NCBI RefSeq assembly: GCF_021026375.1
Contig: NZ_JAJNDB010000006.1
Span: 372,001 to 436,000, forward strand
Length of the DNA: 64,000 bases
Direction: 5' to 3'
From: Actinomycetospora endophytica
GTDB lineage: Bacteria > Actinomycetota > Actinomycetes > Mycobacteriales > Pseudonocardiaceae
Below the pieces are notes generated by a model. The model searched no databases. It saw nothing but the letters and a program-made list of their open reading frames with translations, and was not told where the DNA came from. This document shows, in pieces, positions 56,943 through 64,000 of the stretch. Numbering within the stretch: position 1 is the first letter of the stretch; each line of letters starts with the position of its first letter. The position numbers and the translations under genes were made by a program.

Positions 56943-56970
56943 GGGTTCAGCGTCGTGGGCCCGGCACGGT

Positions 56971-56984
56971 GAAACATCGGCCAT
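56971..56984 (-). promoter_or_regulatory. ATGGCCGATGTTTC motif
   Basis: Minus-strand copy of the RTGGCSGATGTYYC motif, 29 bp before the membrane protein gene. Confidence 0.3.
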
Positions 56985-57089
56985 CACGCTGAGATGTGAG
57001 CGTCGCTTCGCGGGCGCGGCGATCCCCCGGATGCCGCAATGCCTCGCGACGCAGCGTCAGTGTCGGCCGCCCGTGGGGCCCTGACCGGC

Positions 57090-57156
57090 CATGATCACCA
57101 GGATGACGAGGATCTGGACGCCCAGCCCTCAGATTCTCGTCATCCCGGCGATCATG
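57090..57156. repeat. 67-bp palindromic repeat, copy B
   Basis: CATGATCACCAGGATGACGA left and TCGTCATCCCGGCGATCATG right form near-perfect arms. Identical length to copy A at 39492-39558 and about three-quarters identical overall, including TGGACGCC in the centre. Confidence 0.85.
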
Positions 57157-57212
57157 AGAACTGCGGCGGCCGCTGGGCAGTCACCCCGACTCGCCGGGCG
57201 TCGGCCGCTGCG

Positions 57213-57278
57213 CATGATCAACGGGCCTGTGTGGCTGCCGGCGGGGGCTGCGGGAGCCGTACAGGCCCGTTGATCATG
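57213..57278. repeat. 66-bp palindromic repeat, copy C
   Basis: CATGATCAACGGGCCTGT (left) and ACAGGCCCGTTGATCATG (right) are perfect 18-bp arms. Central GTGTGGCTGCCG is shared with the copy at 21964-22026. Confidence 0.85.
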
Positions 57279-57293
57279 CGAACAGCCGGGCAG

Positions 57294-57944
57294 CTACGAG
57301 GCCGGCGCGTCCCCGTCGGACTTCCCACCCGGCGGATGCGGCGCCTCGAGCCGGAAACGGACCCCGAGCAGGCGGATCGCCAGGCAGACTCCGGCGCCCA
57401 CCAGCGCCCAGACCAGCCCACCGAGCCCGAACCGGGCCGGCACCACGACGATCGCCGCGCCGACCAGCGCCGGGATCGCGTACAGCTCGCTGCGTAGCAC
57501 CGTCGGGATGCGGCGGACGAGCACGTCCCGGATGGTGCCGCCGCCCACCGCGGTGATCGCGCCGAGCAGGATCGACTGGCCGACCCCGGCGCCCAGGGCG
57601 AGTGCCTTGCCCGCCCCGGTCACCGCGAACAGGCTCAGCCCGAGCGCGTCGAACACCGTGATCGGGGTGGCGAGCCGCTCGAGCTGCCGGCTCAGACCGA
57701 ACGCCACGAGCCCACCGACCGCGGCGACCACCAGGTAGCGCCAGTCGCTGAAGGTCGACGGGGGCAGCGCCCCGAGCAGCACGTCCCGCAGGATGCCACC
57801 GCCCAGCGCGGTGATCATGCCCAGCGTGATGACGCCGACGATGTCCAGCCGCGCGGCCCGCACCGCGGTCAGCGCCCCGTTGAGCGCGAAGGCGAACGTG
57901 CCCGCGAGGTCGAGCACGAGAGCCGTCGCCGATGCCGTGGTCAC
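57294..57944 (-). CDS. TRIC/UPF0126-family membrane protein
   Basis: 216 residues from GTG 57944. Seven helices in two repeated halves, each with a glycine motif: LGMITALGGGILRDVLLGALP and LLGAITAVGGGTIRDVLVRRIP, the diagnostic UPF0126/TRIC pattern. These are trimeric cation channels in solved bacterial structures. Starts 7 nt after the M20 gene's stop, so the two are one operon. Confidence 0.9.
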   Translation of the reverse strand: MTTASATALVLDLAGTFAFALNGALTAVRAARLDIVGVITLGMITALGGGILRDVLLGALPPSTFSDWRYLVVAAVGGLVAFGLSRQLERLATPITVFDALGLSLFAVTGAGKALALGAGVGQSILLGAITAVGGGTIRDVLVRRIPTVLRSELYAIPALVGAAIVVVPARFGLGGLVWALVGAGVCLAIRLLGVRFRLEAPHPPGGKSDGDAPAS

Positions 57945-57951
57945 GCGGTGA

Positions 57952-59214
57952 TCAGCCCGACGCCAGCCAGGCACCCGCCGCGGTCACGAGGGTCTCGATG
58001 CCGGTGCGCACCGTCGGATCCAGGACCGGCGCGAACTGCGGGCTGTGGTTGGTGGGCAGCTCGGCGAGGCGACCGGCGCGCGCCAGGCCGTCATAGGTGT
58101 CCCGGTCGACGCCGCCGACGAACCAGAACACCGACGGCGCGCCCCAGGACCGGCCGAGCACCCCGTAGTCCTCGCTGGCCGACGTCGGGCCCATCGGTTG
58201 CACCTGCTCCGCCTCGAAGTGCCCACGGAACGCCGCCAGCACCCGGTCGGTCGCGGCCGGGTCGTTGTCGGTGACCTGGTAGGTCTCGACCGGCGTGATC
58301 TCCGGGGCCCGCGGTGCGCCGGCCGCGTGCGCCTCCGCGGCGACGATCCGCCGGATCGCGTCCTGGGCCCGGGCGCGCACCGCCTCGTCGTAGCAGCGCA
58401 GGTTGAGCCCGATCGTCGCCTCGTCGGGGATGACGTTCTCCTTGCTGCCCGCCCGGAGCATCCCGACGGTGAGCACCGCGGGCTCGTTCATGCCCAGTTC
58501 CCGGGACACGACGGTCTGCAGGCGCAGCACGGTCGACGCGGCCATCACCACCGGGTCGACGGCGGCCTCGGGCATCGAGCCGTGGGCGCCGCGGCCGAAC
58601 AACCGGATGCGCCACACGTCGGACGCCGAGGTGACGGTGCCGGGCCGGGTGCTGACGACCCCGGCGGGCGCCGGCATGACGTGCTGCCCGAGCACGACGT
58701 CGGGGCTCGGGAACCGTCCGACCAGCCCGTCGTCGACCATCCCCTGCGCGCCGCCCCCGGTCTCCTCGGACGGCTGGAAGAGCGCGACCAGGGTTCCCGA
58801 CCAGGTGTCGCGGTGGGCCCCGAACAGCGCCGACGCGGCCGCCAGCCAGGCCACGTGCATGTCGTGGCCGCACGCGTGCGCGACCGGGACCTCGTGCCCG
58901 TCGTCGTCGGTGGCGGTGACGGTGCTCGCGTAGGGCAGACCGGTGTCCTCCCGCACCGGGAGGGCGTCCATGTCGGCGCGGAGCGCGACGGTCGGGCCGT
59001 CGCCGTTGCGCAGCACGCCGACCACGCCCGTCCCGCCGACGCCGGTGGTCACCTCGAACCCGGCGTCGGCGAGGCGGGCCGCCGCGCGCTCCGCGGTCCG
59101 GTGCTCCTGCATCGACAGCTCGGGGTGGGCGTGGAGGTCGGTGTAGAACTCCTGCGCCTCCGGCACCAGCGCGTCCACCGCGCCCAGCAACGTCTGCATC
59201 CGATCGTCCGGCAT
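57952..59214 (-). CDS. M20-family amidohydrolase (hippurate/IAA-amino-acid hydrolase-like)
   Basis: 420 residues; AGGAGG lies 6 nt before the ATG. Dinuclear-metal peptidase fold: YTDLHAHPELSMQEHRTAE, VALRADMDALPVRED, HACGHDMHVAWL, FQPSEETGGGAQGM and GQHVMP, giving the Cys/His/Glu metal set of the IAA-conjugate hydrolase branch. Cleaves N-acyl amino acids. Expressed with the TRIC-like protein. Confidence 0.92.
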   Translation of the reverse strand: MPDDRMQTLLGAVDALVPEAQEFYTDLHAHPELSMQEHRTAERAAARLADAGFEVTTGVGGTGVVGVLRNGDGPTVALRADMDALPVREDTGLPYASTVTATDDDGHEVPVAHACGHDMHVAWLAAASALFGAHRDTWSGTLVALFQPSEETGGGAQGMVDDGLVGRFPSPDVVLGQHVMPAPAGVVSTRPGTVTSASDVWRIRLFGRGAHGSMPEAAVDPVVMAASTVLRLQTVVSRELGMNEPAVLTVGMLRAGSKENVIPDEATIGLNLRCYDEAVRARAQDAIRRIVAAEAHAAGAPRAPEITPVETYQVTDNDPAATDRVLAAFRGHFEAEQVQPMGPTSASEDYGVLGRSWGAPSVFWFVGGVDRDTYDGLARAGRLAELPTNHSPQFAPVLDPTVRTGIETLVTAAGAWLASG

Positions 59215-59288
59215 CGACCCTCCTCGCGACGACGCCGACGATGGTCCTCGTCGGCGGCGCGATCAAGCGGGGGATCGGCCGCGCCGGG

Positions 59289-59801
59289 TCACCAGGTCTC
59301 GCGGGCCGGCACCGTCCCGGCGTTGATCTGCCCGGAAAGGTTCGAGCACCAGATCGAGACGCCGACGACCGCCGCCAGCCAGATGAAGAAGCTGATCGGG
59401 AAGATGAACATCAGGATGAATCCCACGACGAGGTGGGCGCCCATCAGGACGAGCCCGGTGCCCATGCGGTCCAGGTAGAGGTGGCCCGCGCCGATCCAGA
59501 GGATGGTCAGCAGGACCGCGATGCCGGCCGACTTCGGGGCGCGCACCGCGTACGGGTTCGGCTGGTACGGCGCCGGCGGGTAGGCCATCGGCTGGTACGG
59601 GACGGCCTGGAACGGGGCCGGCTGGTAGAAGCCCGGCTGGTACGGCGCCTGCGGGTACTGGGCCTGCTGGAACGGCATCCCCTGCGGGGCCGCGTACTGC
59701 GGGCCGGCCGCCGGCGTCGTCGTGCACCGGGGGCAGGGCGCGCCCGCGACGGGCAGGACGGTCGCGCAGGTGGGGCAGGTCGCCCCGGTGGACTCGGTCA
59801 T
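59289..59801 (-). CDS. TM2-domain protein with zinc-ribbon N-terminus
   Basis: 170 residues. N-terminal CPTCATVLPVAGAPCPRC, a four-Cys ribbon. Then a Pro/Tyr/Gln-rich repeat region (QYPQAPYQPGFYQPAPFQAVPYQPMAYPP). C-terminal TM2 domain (about 90-170) with the LLTILWIGAGHLYLDRMGTGLVLMG pattern. Function of TM2 proteins is unclear. Confidence 0.82.
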   Translation of the reverse strand: MTESTGATCPTCATVLPVAGAPCPRCTTTPAAGPQYAAPQGMPFQQAQYPQAPYQPGFYQPAPFQAVPYQPMAYPPAPYQPNPYAVRAPKSAGIAVLLTILWIGAGHLYLDRMGTGLVLMGAHLVVGFILMFIFPISFFIWLAAVVGVSIWCSNLSGQINAGTVPARETW

Positions 59802-59901
59802 GGCTTCCCCCGACGGTCAGGACCTCTGCCGAACGGGCGGAGGCGGTACGCCCTGTGCATCGTGCGACAGCGGATCTCGTTACGTCCCGTTCGTGGCCAG
59901 A

Positions 59902-60345
59902 TCAGCCGGGGCGCCCGTCGGCGAACTCGGTCATCAGTCCGTCGAAGGCCGGGCGGTTGGTCTCCCGCAACCACCCGAGCAGCGTCCGCGCACGGTCGAC
60001 GTCGTCGTCGCTCGTCCGTTGCTTGACGTCCGCGATCTCGCGCTGCATCTCGCGGAAGGCCTCGATCCGGGGATCGGCGTCGTCCGGGTCGACGTGATCG
60101 ATGACGGCGTCGAGGGCCCCGGCCATCCGTCCCAGCTGACGTCCGTAGCTGTGTGTCTCGAGGATGGCCTCCTCGGTCCGGGGCGACGACGAGTTGGCCT
60201 CGTTGATCGTCAGCGTCGGCCCGAAGCTCCAGCCCGGCAGGATCGGCTGGGTCAGGACGCCCGGGGCCCAGCGCCCGGGAAGCAGCCGGTCGAGCCAGGC
60301 GCGCGCCCAGTCCTCCCCCGGCCAGGACGATCGATCGGTCGACAT
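59902..60345 (-). CDS. Conserved hypothetical protein
   Basis: 147 residues from ATG 60345. Contains WSFGPTLTINEANSSSPRTEEAILETHSYGRQLGRMAGALDAVI, a pattern I recognise from uncharacterised actinobacterial proteins in which SYGRQLGR is nearly invariant. No catalytic motif. It ends next to the TM2 gene and follows the broken acyl-CoA synthetase on the same strand. Confidence 0.65.
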   Translation of the reverse strand: MSTDRSSWPGEDWARAWLDRLLPGRWAPGVLTQPILPGWSFGPTLTINEANSSSPRTEEAILETHSYGRQLGRMAGALDAVIDHVDPDDADPRIEAFREMQREIADVKQRTSDDDVDRARTLLGWLRETNRPAFDGLMTEFADGRPG

Positions 60346-60488
60346 CCGCGCATCACCCCTCCCCCGATGTCCCCGACTCTCGCCGCGGACGGGCCGGAGC
60401 ACGAACCGCCGTTCGGACGCAACACTCGGGGCGACGACGACGGCGCGCGGAGTGCGCACCGGTCCTGGAGCCGACCCCGCCGGTCCGC

Positions 60489-60865
60489 TCAGGGCGCGTC
60501 GCCCGCGAGCCCCGCGTAGGTGTCCCGCAGCTCCCGCTTGAGGATCTTCCCGCTGGGATTCTTCGGCAACTCCTCGACCAGCACGACGTACTTCGGCGAC
60601 TGGCGACGACGAACGCGTACGAGTTGCGCGAGTGGATCGCCACCCGCTGGTTCCGGACCACGCCGCGCCGCGCCAGCGACTGAGCCACCCGGTTGGCGTC
60701 GGCGTCGAGCTCGGCGAAGGTCCGGCGCGTGTCGCGGTGCACGACGGCGAGCTTCGGGCCGTACTTCAGCGCGGTGCGGGCCAGCAGCGAGCCGATGCTC
60801 TGCCGCCGGGCCCGGACGACGTCCTCGGACAGCGGCGGGAGGTACCGATCGAGGTCGTCGTCCAT
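60489..60865 (-). pseudogene. Acyl-CoA synthetase remnant with internal deletion and frameshift
   Basis: The minus strand starts MDDDLDRYLPPLSEDVVRA from ATG 60865 with GAGGAG upstream and runs through LLARTALKYGPKLAVVHRDTRRTFAELDADANRVAQSLARRGV to NSYAFVVAS, the first 90 residues of an AMP-forming acyl-CoA synthetase. At about 60600 the sequence jumps in another frame to SPKYVVLVEELPKNPSGKILKRELRDTYAGLAGDAP, the last 36 residues, including the catalytic Lys of the C-terminal domain (GKILKREL). About 400 residues are missing, so it cannot be functional. Confidence 0.85.
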
Positions 60866-60950
60866 GGGCTGCTCCTCGCCGGGGCGCTCGGGGCGAACGC
60901 CGTCCCACCGAGCTTGCCCCGACTCGCGGGCCGGGACGAGAGCATCGGGC

Positions 60951-62165
60951 TCAGCGCAGCGCTGCCAGGAGCGCGTCCCGGTGCTCGGGCGCGGCGATCG
61001 CGGCGAGCCTCGTCCCGCGCTCGGACAGCGGGCACGCCCGCAGCCACGCGACGCCGTGCTCGGTGACGACGACGTCGACGTCCGCCCGCGCCGTCGTCAC
61101 CGGTCCGCGCAGCGCCGGGACGACGGTCGACGCGCCGCCCGCCGTGGAGCGCAGGGCGATGATCGAGCAGGCACCGGTCCGCGCCGCCGCACCCGAGAAG
61201 TCCGCCTGCCCGCCGACGCCGCCCAGACAGCGGCCCCGGGCGACCTCCGCACCCGTCTGCCCGGTGAGGTCGACCTCGAGTGCGGAGTTGATCGCGACGA
61301 GCCGGGACAGGCGGGCGAGCACCGCGGGGGCGTGCGTGTAGCTCGCGGGACGGAACCGCACGGGCATCTCCGGCAGGCGCGCGTAGAGACCGCCACTGCC
61401 GAGGGCGGCGCCGGCGACGACCACGCCCGGGTCGATCTCCTTGTGGGCGCCGGTGACGACACCGGCCTCCACCAGCCGCGCCACGCCGTCGCTGACCATC
61501 CCGGAGTGGACGCCGAGGTCGCGGTGCCCGGCGAGCCCATCGAGGATCGCCGACGGCAGCGCACCCACCCCGATCTGGACGGTGTCGCCGTCGCGGACCA
61601 GTCCCGCGACGTGCGCCGCGATCGCCCGGTCGACGGCGTTCGGCCCCTGGTCGGGCGCCTCGGGCAGCGCCCGGTCGGTCTCGACGACGGCGGCGAAGTC
61701 GCCGAGCGCGACCGTGTCGGCGCCCGCGACGGCCGGCATCCGGTGGTTGATCTCCGCGATCAGGGTCCGGCTGTACCGCACGGCGTCGCCGGCGTAGTCG
61801 ACGCCGATCCCGAGCGAGCACCGGCCGTCGGGGCCGGGCGGTGCGACCTGGACCAGCCCGACGTCGCCGGGCAGCCGTCCCTCGGCGAAGAGCCGGGGCA
61901 GCACCGAGTAGTGCGCGGGCACGATCTCGAGCCGTCCCGCCGCGCTCGCCGCCCGGAGCTCGCCCATCGCCCCGTAGGACGTGAGCGTGAGCTGAGGCGG
62001 CAGGTCACGGAGCCGGGGGTTGAACGTCAGCCCGCAGAAGGCGCGGACCGGCCCGAGGTCGCCGACCTGGTCGAGCAGTGCGTCCACCAACGGGGTCGCC
62101 TCGGCCCCCGCCTGGCTCCACCAGACGCCGTCCCCGGGCCGCAGGTGCGGGCGCAGGTCGAGCAT
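60951..62165 (-). CDS. Acetyl-CoA hydrolase/transferase (4-hydroxybutyrate CoA-transferase-like)
   Basis: 404 residues from ATG 62165, chosen for GGAG 6 nt before it (ATG 62183 lacks one). It has GDTVQIGVGALPSAILDGLAGHRDLGVHSGMVSDG, the CoA-binding segment, and VAINSALEVDLTGQ with the catalytic glutamate (SALEVD), then GGVGGQADF and VVTEHGVAWLR at the C-terminus. Transfers CoA between an acyl-CoA and a carboxylate, or hydrolyses it. It is the only intact gene between two decayed ones, and could still serve another route. Confidence 0.88.
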   Translation of the reverse strand: MLDLRPHLRPGDGVWWSQAGAEATPLVDALLDQVGDLGPVRAFCGLTFNPRLRDLPPQLTLTSYGAMGELRAASAAGRLEIVPAHYSVLPRLFAEGRLPGDVGLVQVAPPGPDGRCSLGIGVDYAGDAVRYSRTLIAEINHRMPAVAGADTVALGDFAAVVETDRALPEAPDQGPNAVDRAIAAHVAGLVRDGDTVQIGVGALPSAILDGLAGHRDLGVHSGMVSDGVARLVEAGVVTGAHKEIDPGVVVAGAALGSGGLYARLPEMPVRFRPASYTHAPAVLARLSRLVAINSALEVDLTGQTGAEVARGRCLGGVGGQADFSGAAARTGACSIIALRSTAGGASTVVPALRGPVTTARADVDVVVTEHGVAWLRACPLSERGTRLAAIAAPEHRDALLAALR

Positions 62166-62264
62166 CAGCGGCTCCGGAGGCATCGGGGCGGGACGGTCGG
62201 CCGCGAGATTAGGTCTGACCTTTCGTCCGGGCGAACCGGAGCCACCCGCATGCGCCGGGGTCGG

Positions 62265-62668
62265 CTAGTGGGCCGCGATGGCCGGGCTCTGGGCGCGCAT
62301 GCCGTAGAAGACGCCGTCGAGGTTGACGTCGATGACCGAGCACCAGGCCTCCGTCGGGTACTCGCCGACCGGCAGGTCCGGTCCGCCGATGCCGGCGTTG
62401 TCGACGGCGATGCGCAGCGGGGCCAGCGCCTCGGCGGCCTCGACCGCGGCCACCGCGACATCCTCGTCGGCGGCGTCCCCGACGAAGGCGGCGGCGGTCC
62501 CGCCGGCGTCCACGACCTCCTGCACGACCTTGTCGGCCGCGTCGCTCGTGAGGTCGTGGACGAGCACGGCCGCCCCGTTCGCGGCCGGCAGCAGCGCCAC
62601 CGCCCGCCGCCCGATCCCCGACCCTGCTCCGGTGACGATGGCCGAACGGTCCGCGACGTCGTGGGTGG
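62265..62668 (-). pseudogene. Truncated SDR without start codon or catalytic Tyr
   Basis: The frame reads DVADRSAIVTGAGSGIGRRAVALLPAANGAAVLVHDL through VDNAGIGGPDLPVGEYP and IDVNLDGVFYGMRAQSPAIAAH, then TAG at 62265. It has the NAD(P) loop and NAG motif but ends before the YxxxK site, about 130 residues short. No ATG, GTG or TTG is in frame before GAGSGIG, only CTG. The next 80 bp downstream do not continue in any frame. Its operator-like site at 62720-62743 is still there. Confidence 0.75.
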
Positions 62669-62719
62669 CCAGAGGCTCTCCGATCCCGATCGGTCGGAGT
62701 TCCGCCGGCCCGATGTGCC

Positions 62720-62743
62720 TGACAGTTGATGCAACAACTATCA
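62720..62743. promoter_or_regulatory. Inverted repeat TGACAGTTG-N6-CAACTATCA
   Basis: Arms match in eight of nine positions (62720-62728 and 62735-62743). Upstream of the broken SDR, so probably the old operator of the CoA/SDR/synthetase module. Confidence 0.55.
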
Positions 62744-62795
62744 GCGGCGCCCGATGGCGGCGCCGGCCATGATCCAGATCACGGCTCTCCGGGGG

Positions 62796-63923
62796 TCAGC
62801 CGCGGACGAGCGCCGCCCCCTCGGCCATCGCCCGGAGCTTCATCTCGGCGACCTGCGCGCCGACGCGGCCGAAGCCGACGAACGTCCCGAAGCCGCAGTC
62901 GGTGCTCGCGATGACGCGCTCGGGGCCGACGATCGACGCGTAGCGCTCGAGGCGCTGGGCGATGAGCCGCGGGTGCTCGACGATGTTGTTGAGAGTGTCG
63001 ACGACGCCGGGCACGAGGACCTTGTCGGCCGGGATCGCGATGGCTCCGAGATCGGCCCACTCGTGCTCGTGGCGGGGGTTGGCCCCCTCGAACGAGATCA
63101 TCGTCGGGCGGGCGGCGAGCACCGGCGGGAGCAGTTCGGCCAGCGGGGCGTCGAGGTGGTGCGGCCCCTCGTAGTTGCCCCAGCACATGTGCAGGCGCAC
63201 CCGCGACGGGTCGATCCCCGCCAGTGCCCGGTCGATCGCGGCGACGTGGCGCTCCGCGAACCCGACCAGCCCTCGCCGTCGCACCTCGTCGCGGCACCAG
63301 AACTCGGTGTGGGCGGCCATCGGGATGTCGGGACAGTCGAGCTGGAGCAGCAGGCCGGCGTCGACGATCGCGCGGTACTCGACGGCCATGGCGTCGGCGA
63401 GGGCGTCGAGGTAGCTGTCGTAGTCCGGGTAGTGCAGGTTCGGGCTGCCGGTCGCGATGCAGCCGGGTGAGGCAGCCGGGACGAACGCGTCGCGGTGCCC
63501 GGTCTTGTCGAGCGCGAGGCGCAGGGTGTCGATGTCGCGCTGCACGGCGGTGTCGCCGATGTAGCTGACCGGTCCCTCGCAGTTCGCCGGCATGATGTGC
63601 GCGCCGGCCTCCCCGCCGTACTGCGCGATCGCCAGTTCGGGCGCGGCCGCGAGGTCGTCGATGCTCCACGGCGGGGCCTGCCCGCCGAACCCGTCGAGGC
63701 GCTCGCGGACGTAGTTGACGAAGCCGGGCTTGCCCATCTCGCCGTCGGAGACGATGTCGATGCCCGCGCCGTGCTGCATGGCGACGACGTCGTGCACGGC
63801 GTCGGTGACGGCGGCCTCGAGCTCGGCCTCGTCACCCTTGCCCTCCTGGTGGAGGTACATCAGCCGGGTCAGCGCCTCGGGGCGGGGCAGGCTCCCCACG
63901 TGGGTGGTGCGCACGGTCGTCAT
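62796..63923 (-). CDS. Cobalamin-independent methionine synthase II/epoxyalkane transferase-like protein
   Basis: 375 residues, the length of the short MetE-like group. TTHVGSLPRP at the start, IVSDGEMGKPGFVNYVRERL, LHMCWGNYEGPHHLDAPL, and STDCGFGTFVGFGRVGAQ at the end give the His and two Cys residues expected to bind zinc that activates a thiol. It is too short for true MetE and lacks its N-terminal domain. Relatives transfer alkyl groups to thiols (EaCoMT-type). Substrate unknown. Confidence 0.85.
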   Translation of the reverse strand: MTTVRTTHVGSLPRPEALTRLMYLHQEGKGDEAELEAAVTDAVHDVVAMQHGAGIDIVSDGEMGKPGFVNYVRERLDGFGGQAPPWSIDDLAAAPELAIAQYGGEAGAHIMPANCEGPVSYIGDTAVQRDIDTLRLALDKTGHRDAFVPAASPGCIATGSPNLHYPDYDSYLDALADAMAVEYRAIVDAGLLLQLDCPDIPMAAHTEFWCRDEVRRRGLVGFAERHVAAIDRALAGIDPSRVRLHMCWGNYEGPHHLDAPLAELLPPVLAARPTMISFEGANPRHEHEWADLGAIAIPADKVLVPGVVDTLNNIVEHPRLIAQRLERYASIVGPERVIASTDCGFGTFVGFGRVGAQVAEMKLRAMAEGAALVRG

Positions 63924-63951
63924 CGGGGCTGTCCTCCGGGGGACGGATGGG

Positions 63952-64000
63952 TCAGGGGGCCGTGGCCTCGTCGAACGTCGAGGGGCTGAAGCCCTCGAGC
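63952..64000 (-). CDS. Unidentified protein, C-terminal fragment
   Basis: The minus-strand frame LEGFSPSTFDEATAP ends at TGA 63954-63952, 28 bp from the methionine-synthase-like start; the rest is outside the window. Too short to identify; probably the gene before it in the same operon. Confidence 0.4.
   Translation of the reverse strand, partial: LEGFSPSTFDEATAP

Larger units (their letters stand above)
56943..57293. other. Intergenic region with two palindromic repeats
   Basis: 351 bp with no supported gene. Contains the ATGGCCGATGTTTC motif (56971-56984), repeat B (57090-57156) and repeat C (57213-57278). Confidence 0.7.

Noticed and set aside
62755-62795. CRP-like site GTGATCTGGATCAT (minus strand)
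   Set aside because: One half deviates from the consensus and it lies at the end of a gene rather than at a start.

Overview
The window is very GC-rich DNA from a free-living actinobacterium. The gene families point to the Pseudonocardiales (Pseudonocardia or Actinomycetospora-like), but I can only infer this. Indicators are an Asp23/AmaP envelope operon, F420-dependent enzymes, SARP and LAL regulators, a DivIVA-like coiled-coil protein, GTGA stop/start overlaps and many leaderless GTG starts. There are no rRNA, tRNA, CRISPR, phage or insertion-sequence genes. The large number of long open frames on both strands is an effect of base composition; about 55 genes are supported.

Layout. 1-2631: Asp23/DUF2273/DUF6286/AmaP envelope operon, then an ATP-dependent DNA ligase. 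3796-12772: a serine-less TAP-like lipoprotein, SDR, membrane proteins, a quinone-oxidoreductase-like enzyme, a TetR regulator, a CDF metal transporter with a DUF2127 protein, and a PQQ-type sugar dehydrogenase lipoprotein. 12908-14029: glycerate kinase. 14451-21871: a compact locus that looks like an uncharacterised lipid or glycan pathway. It holds a CDP-alcohol phosphotransferase fused to an LtaS-like sulfatase and, divergently, a dehydrogenase, a 6-pyruvoyl-tetrahydropterin-synthase-like protein with a degraded zinc site, a GT4 glycosyltransferase, a methyltransferase, a flippase-like membrane protein and a histidine phosphatase. 22212-24438: an erythronate-dehydrogenase-like enzyme and a cytochrome P450. 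24506-30291: a small zinc-ribbon protein, an NhaA-DsbA fusion antiporter, a DUF4386 protein and a SARP/AfsR regulator facing an 11-bp direct repeat. 30288-37717: TetR/F420 divergon, LLM enzyme, ABC exporter/MarR pair, DUF3159 plus FAD monooxygenase, Fpg/Nei glycosylase. 37719-45256: methyltransferase/AraC pair, DivIVA-like protein, RibD-like reductase, VOC protein, SDR, SMP-30 protein, EamA exporter. 45332-52270: LAL regulator coupled to an MFS transporter, DUF6790 protein, EF-G paralogue. 52418-59801: glycine-rich secreted protein, alpha/beta hydrolase, glutamate decarboxylase, membrane proteins, M20 amidohydrolase, TM2 protein. 59902-64000: a decayed acyl-CoA module (deleted acyl-CoA synthetase, intact CoA-transferase, truncated SDR) and a methionine-synthase-like protein.

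Intergenic DNA carries a family of 63-67 bp palindromic repeats ending in CATGATCA (six copies or remnants at 21964-22141, 39492-39558 and 57090-57278). Two other hairpin families lie at 12845-12892 and 52280-52408. Several probable operators are visible: 11-bp SARP repeats, TetR-type inverted repeats, and GTGA-N6-TCAC CRP-like sites.

The strongest candidate for an undescribed system is the 14451-21871 locus. Its enzyme set (phospholipid head-group transferase, membrane phosphotransferase, glycosyltransferase, methyltransferase, flippase, odd pterin-synthase fold) does not match a pathway I can name.
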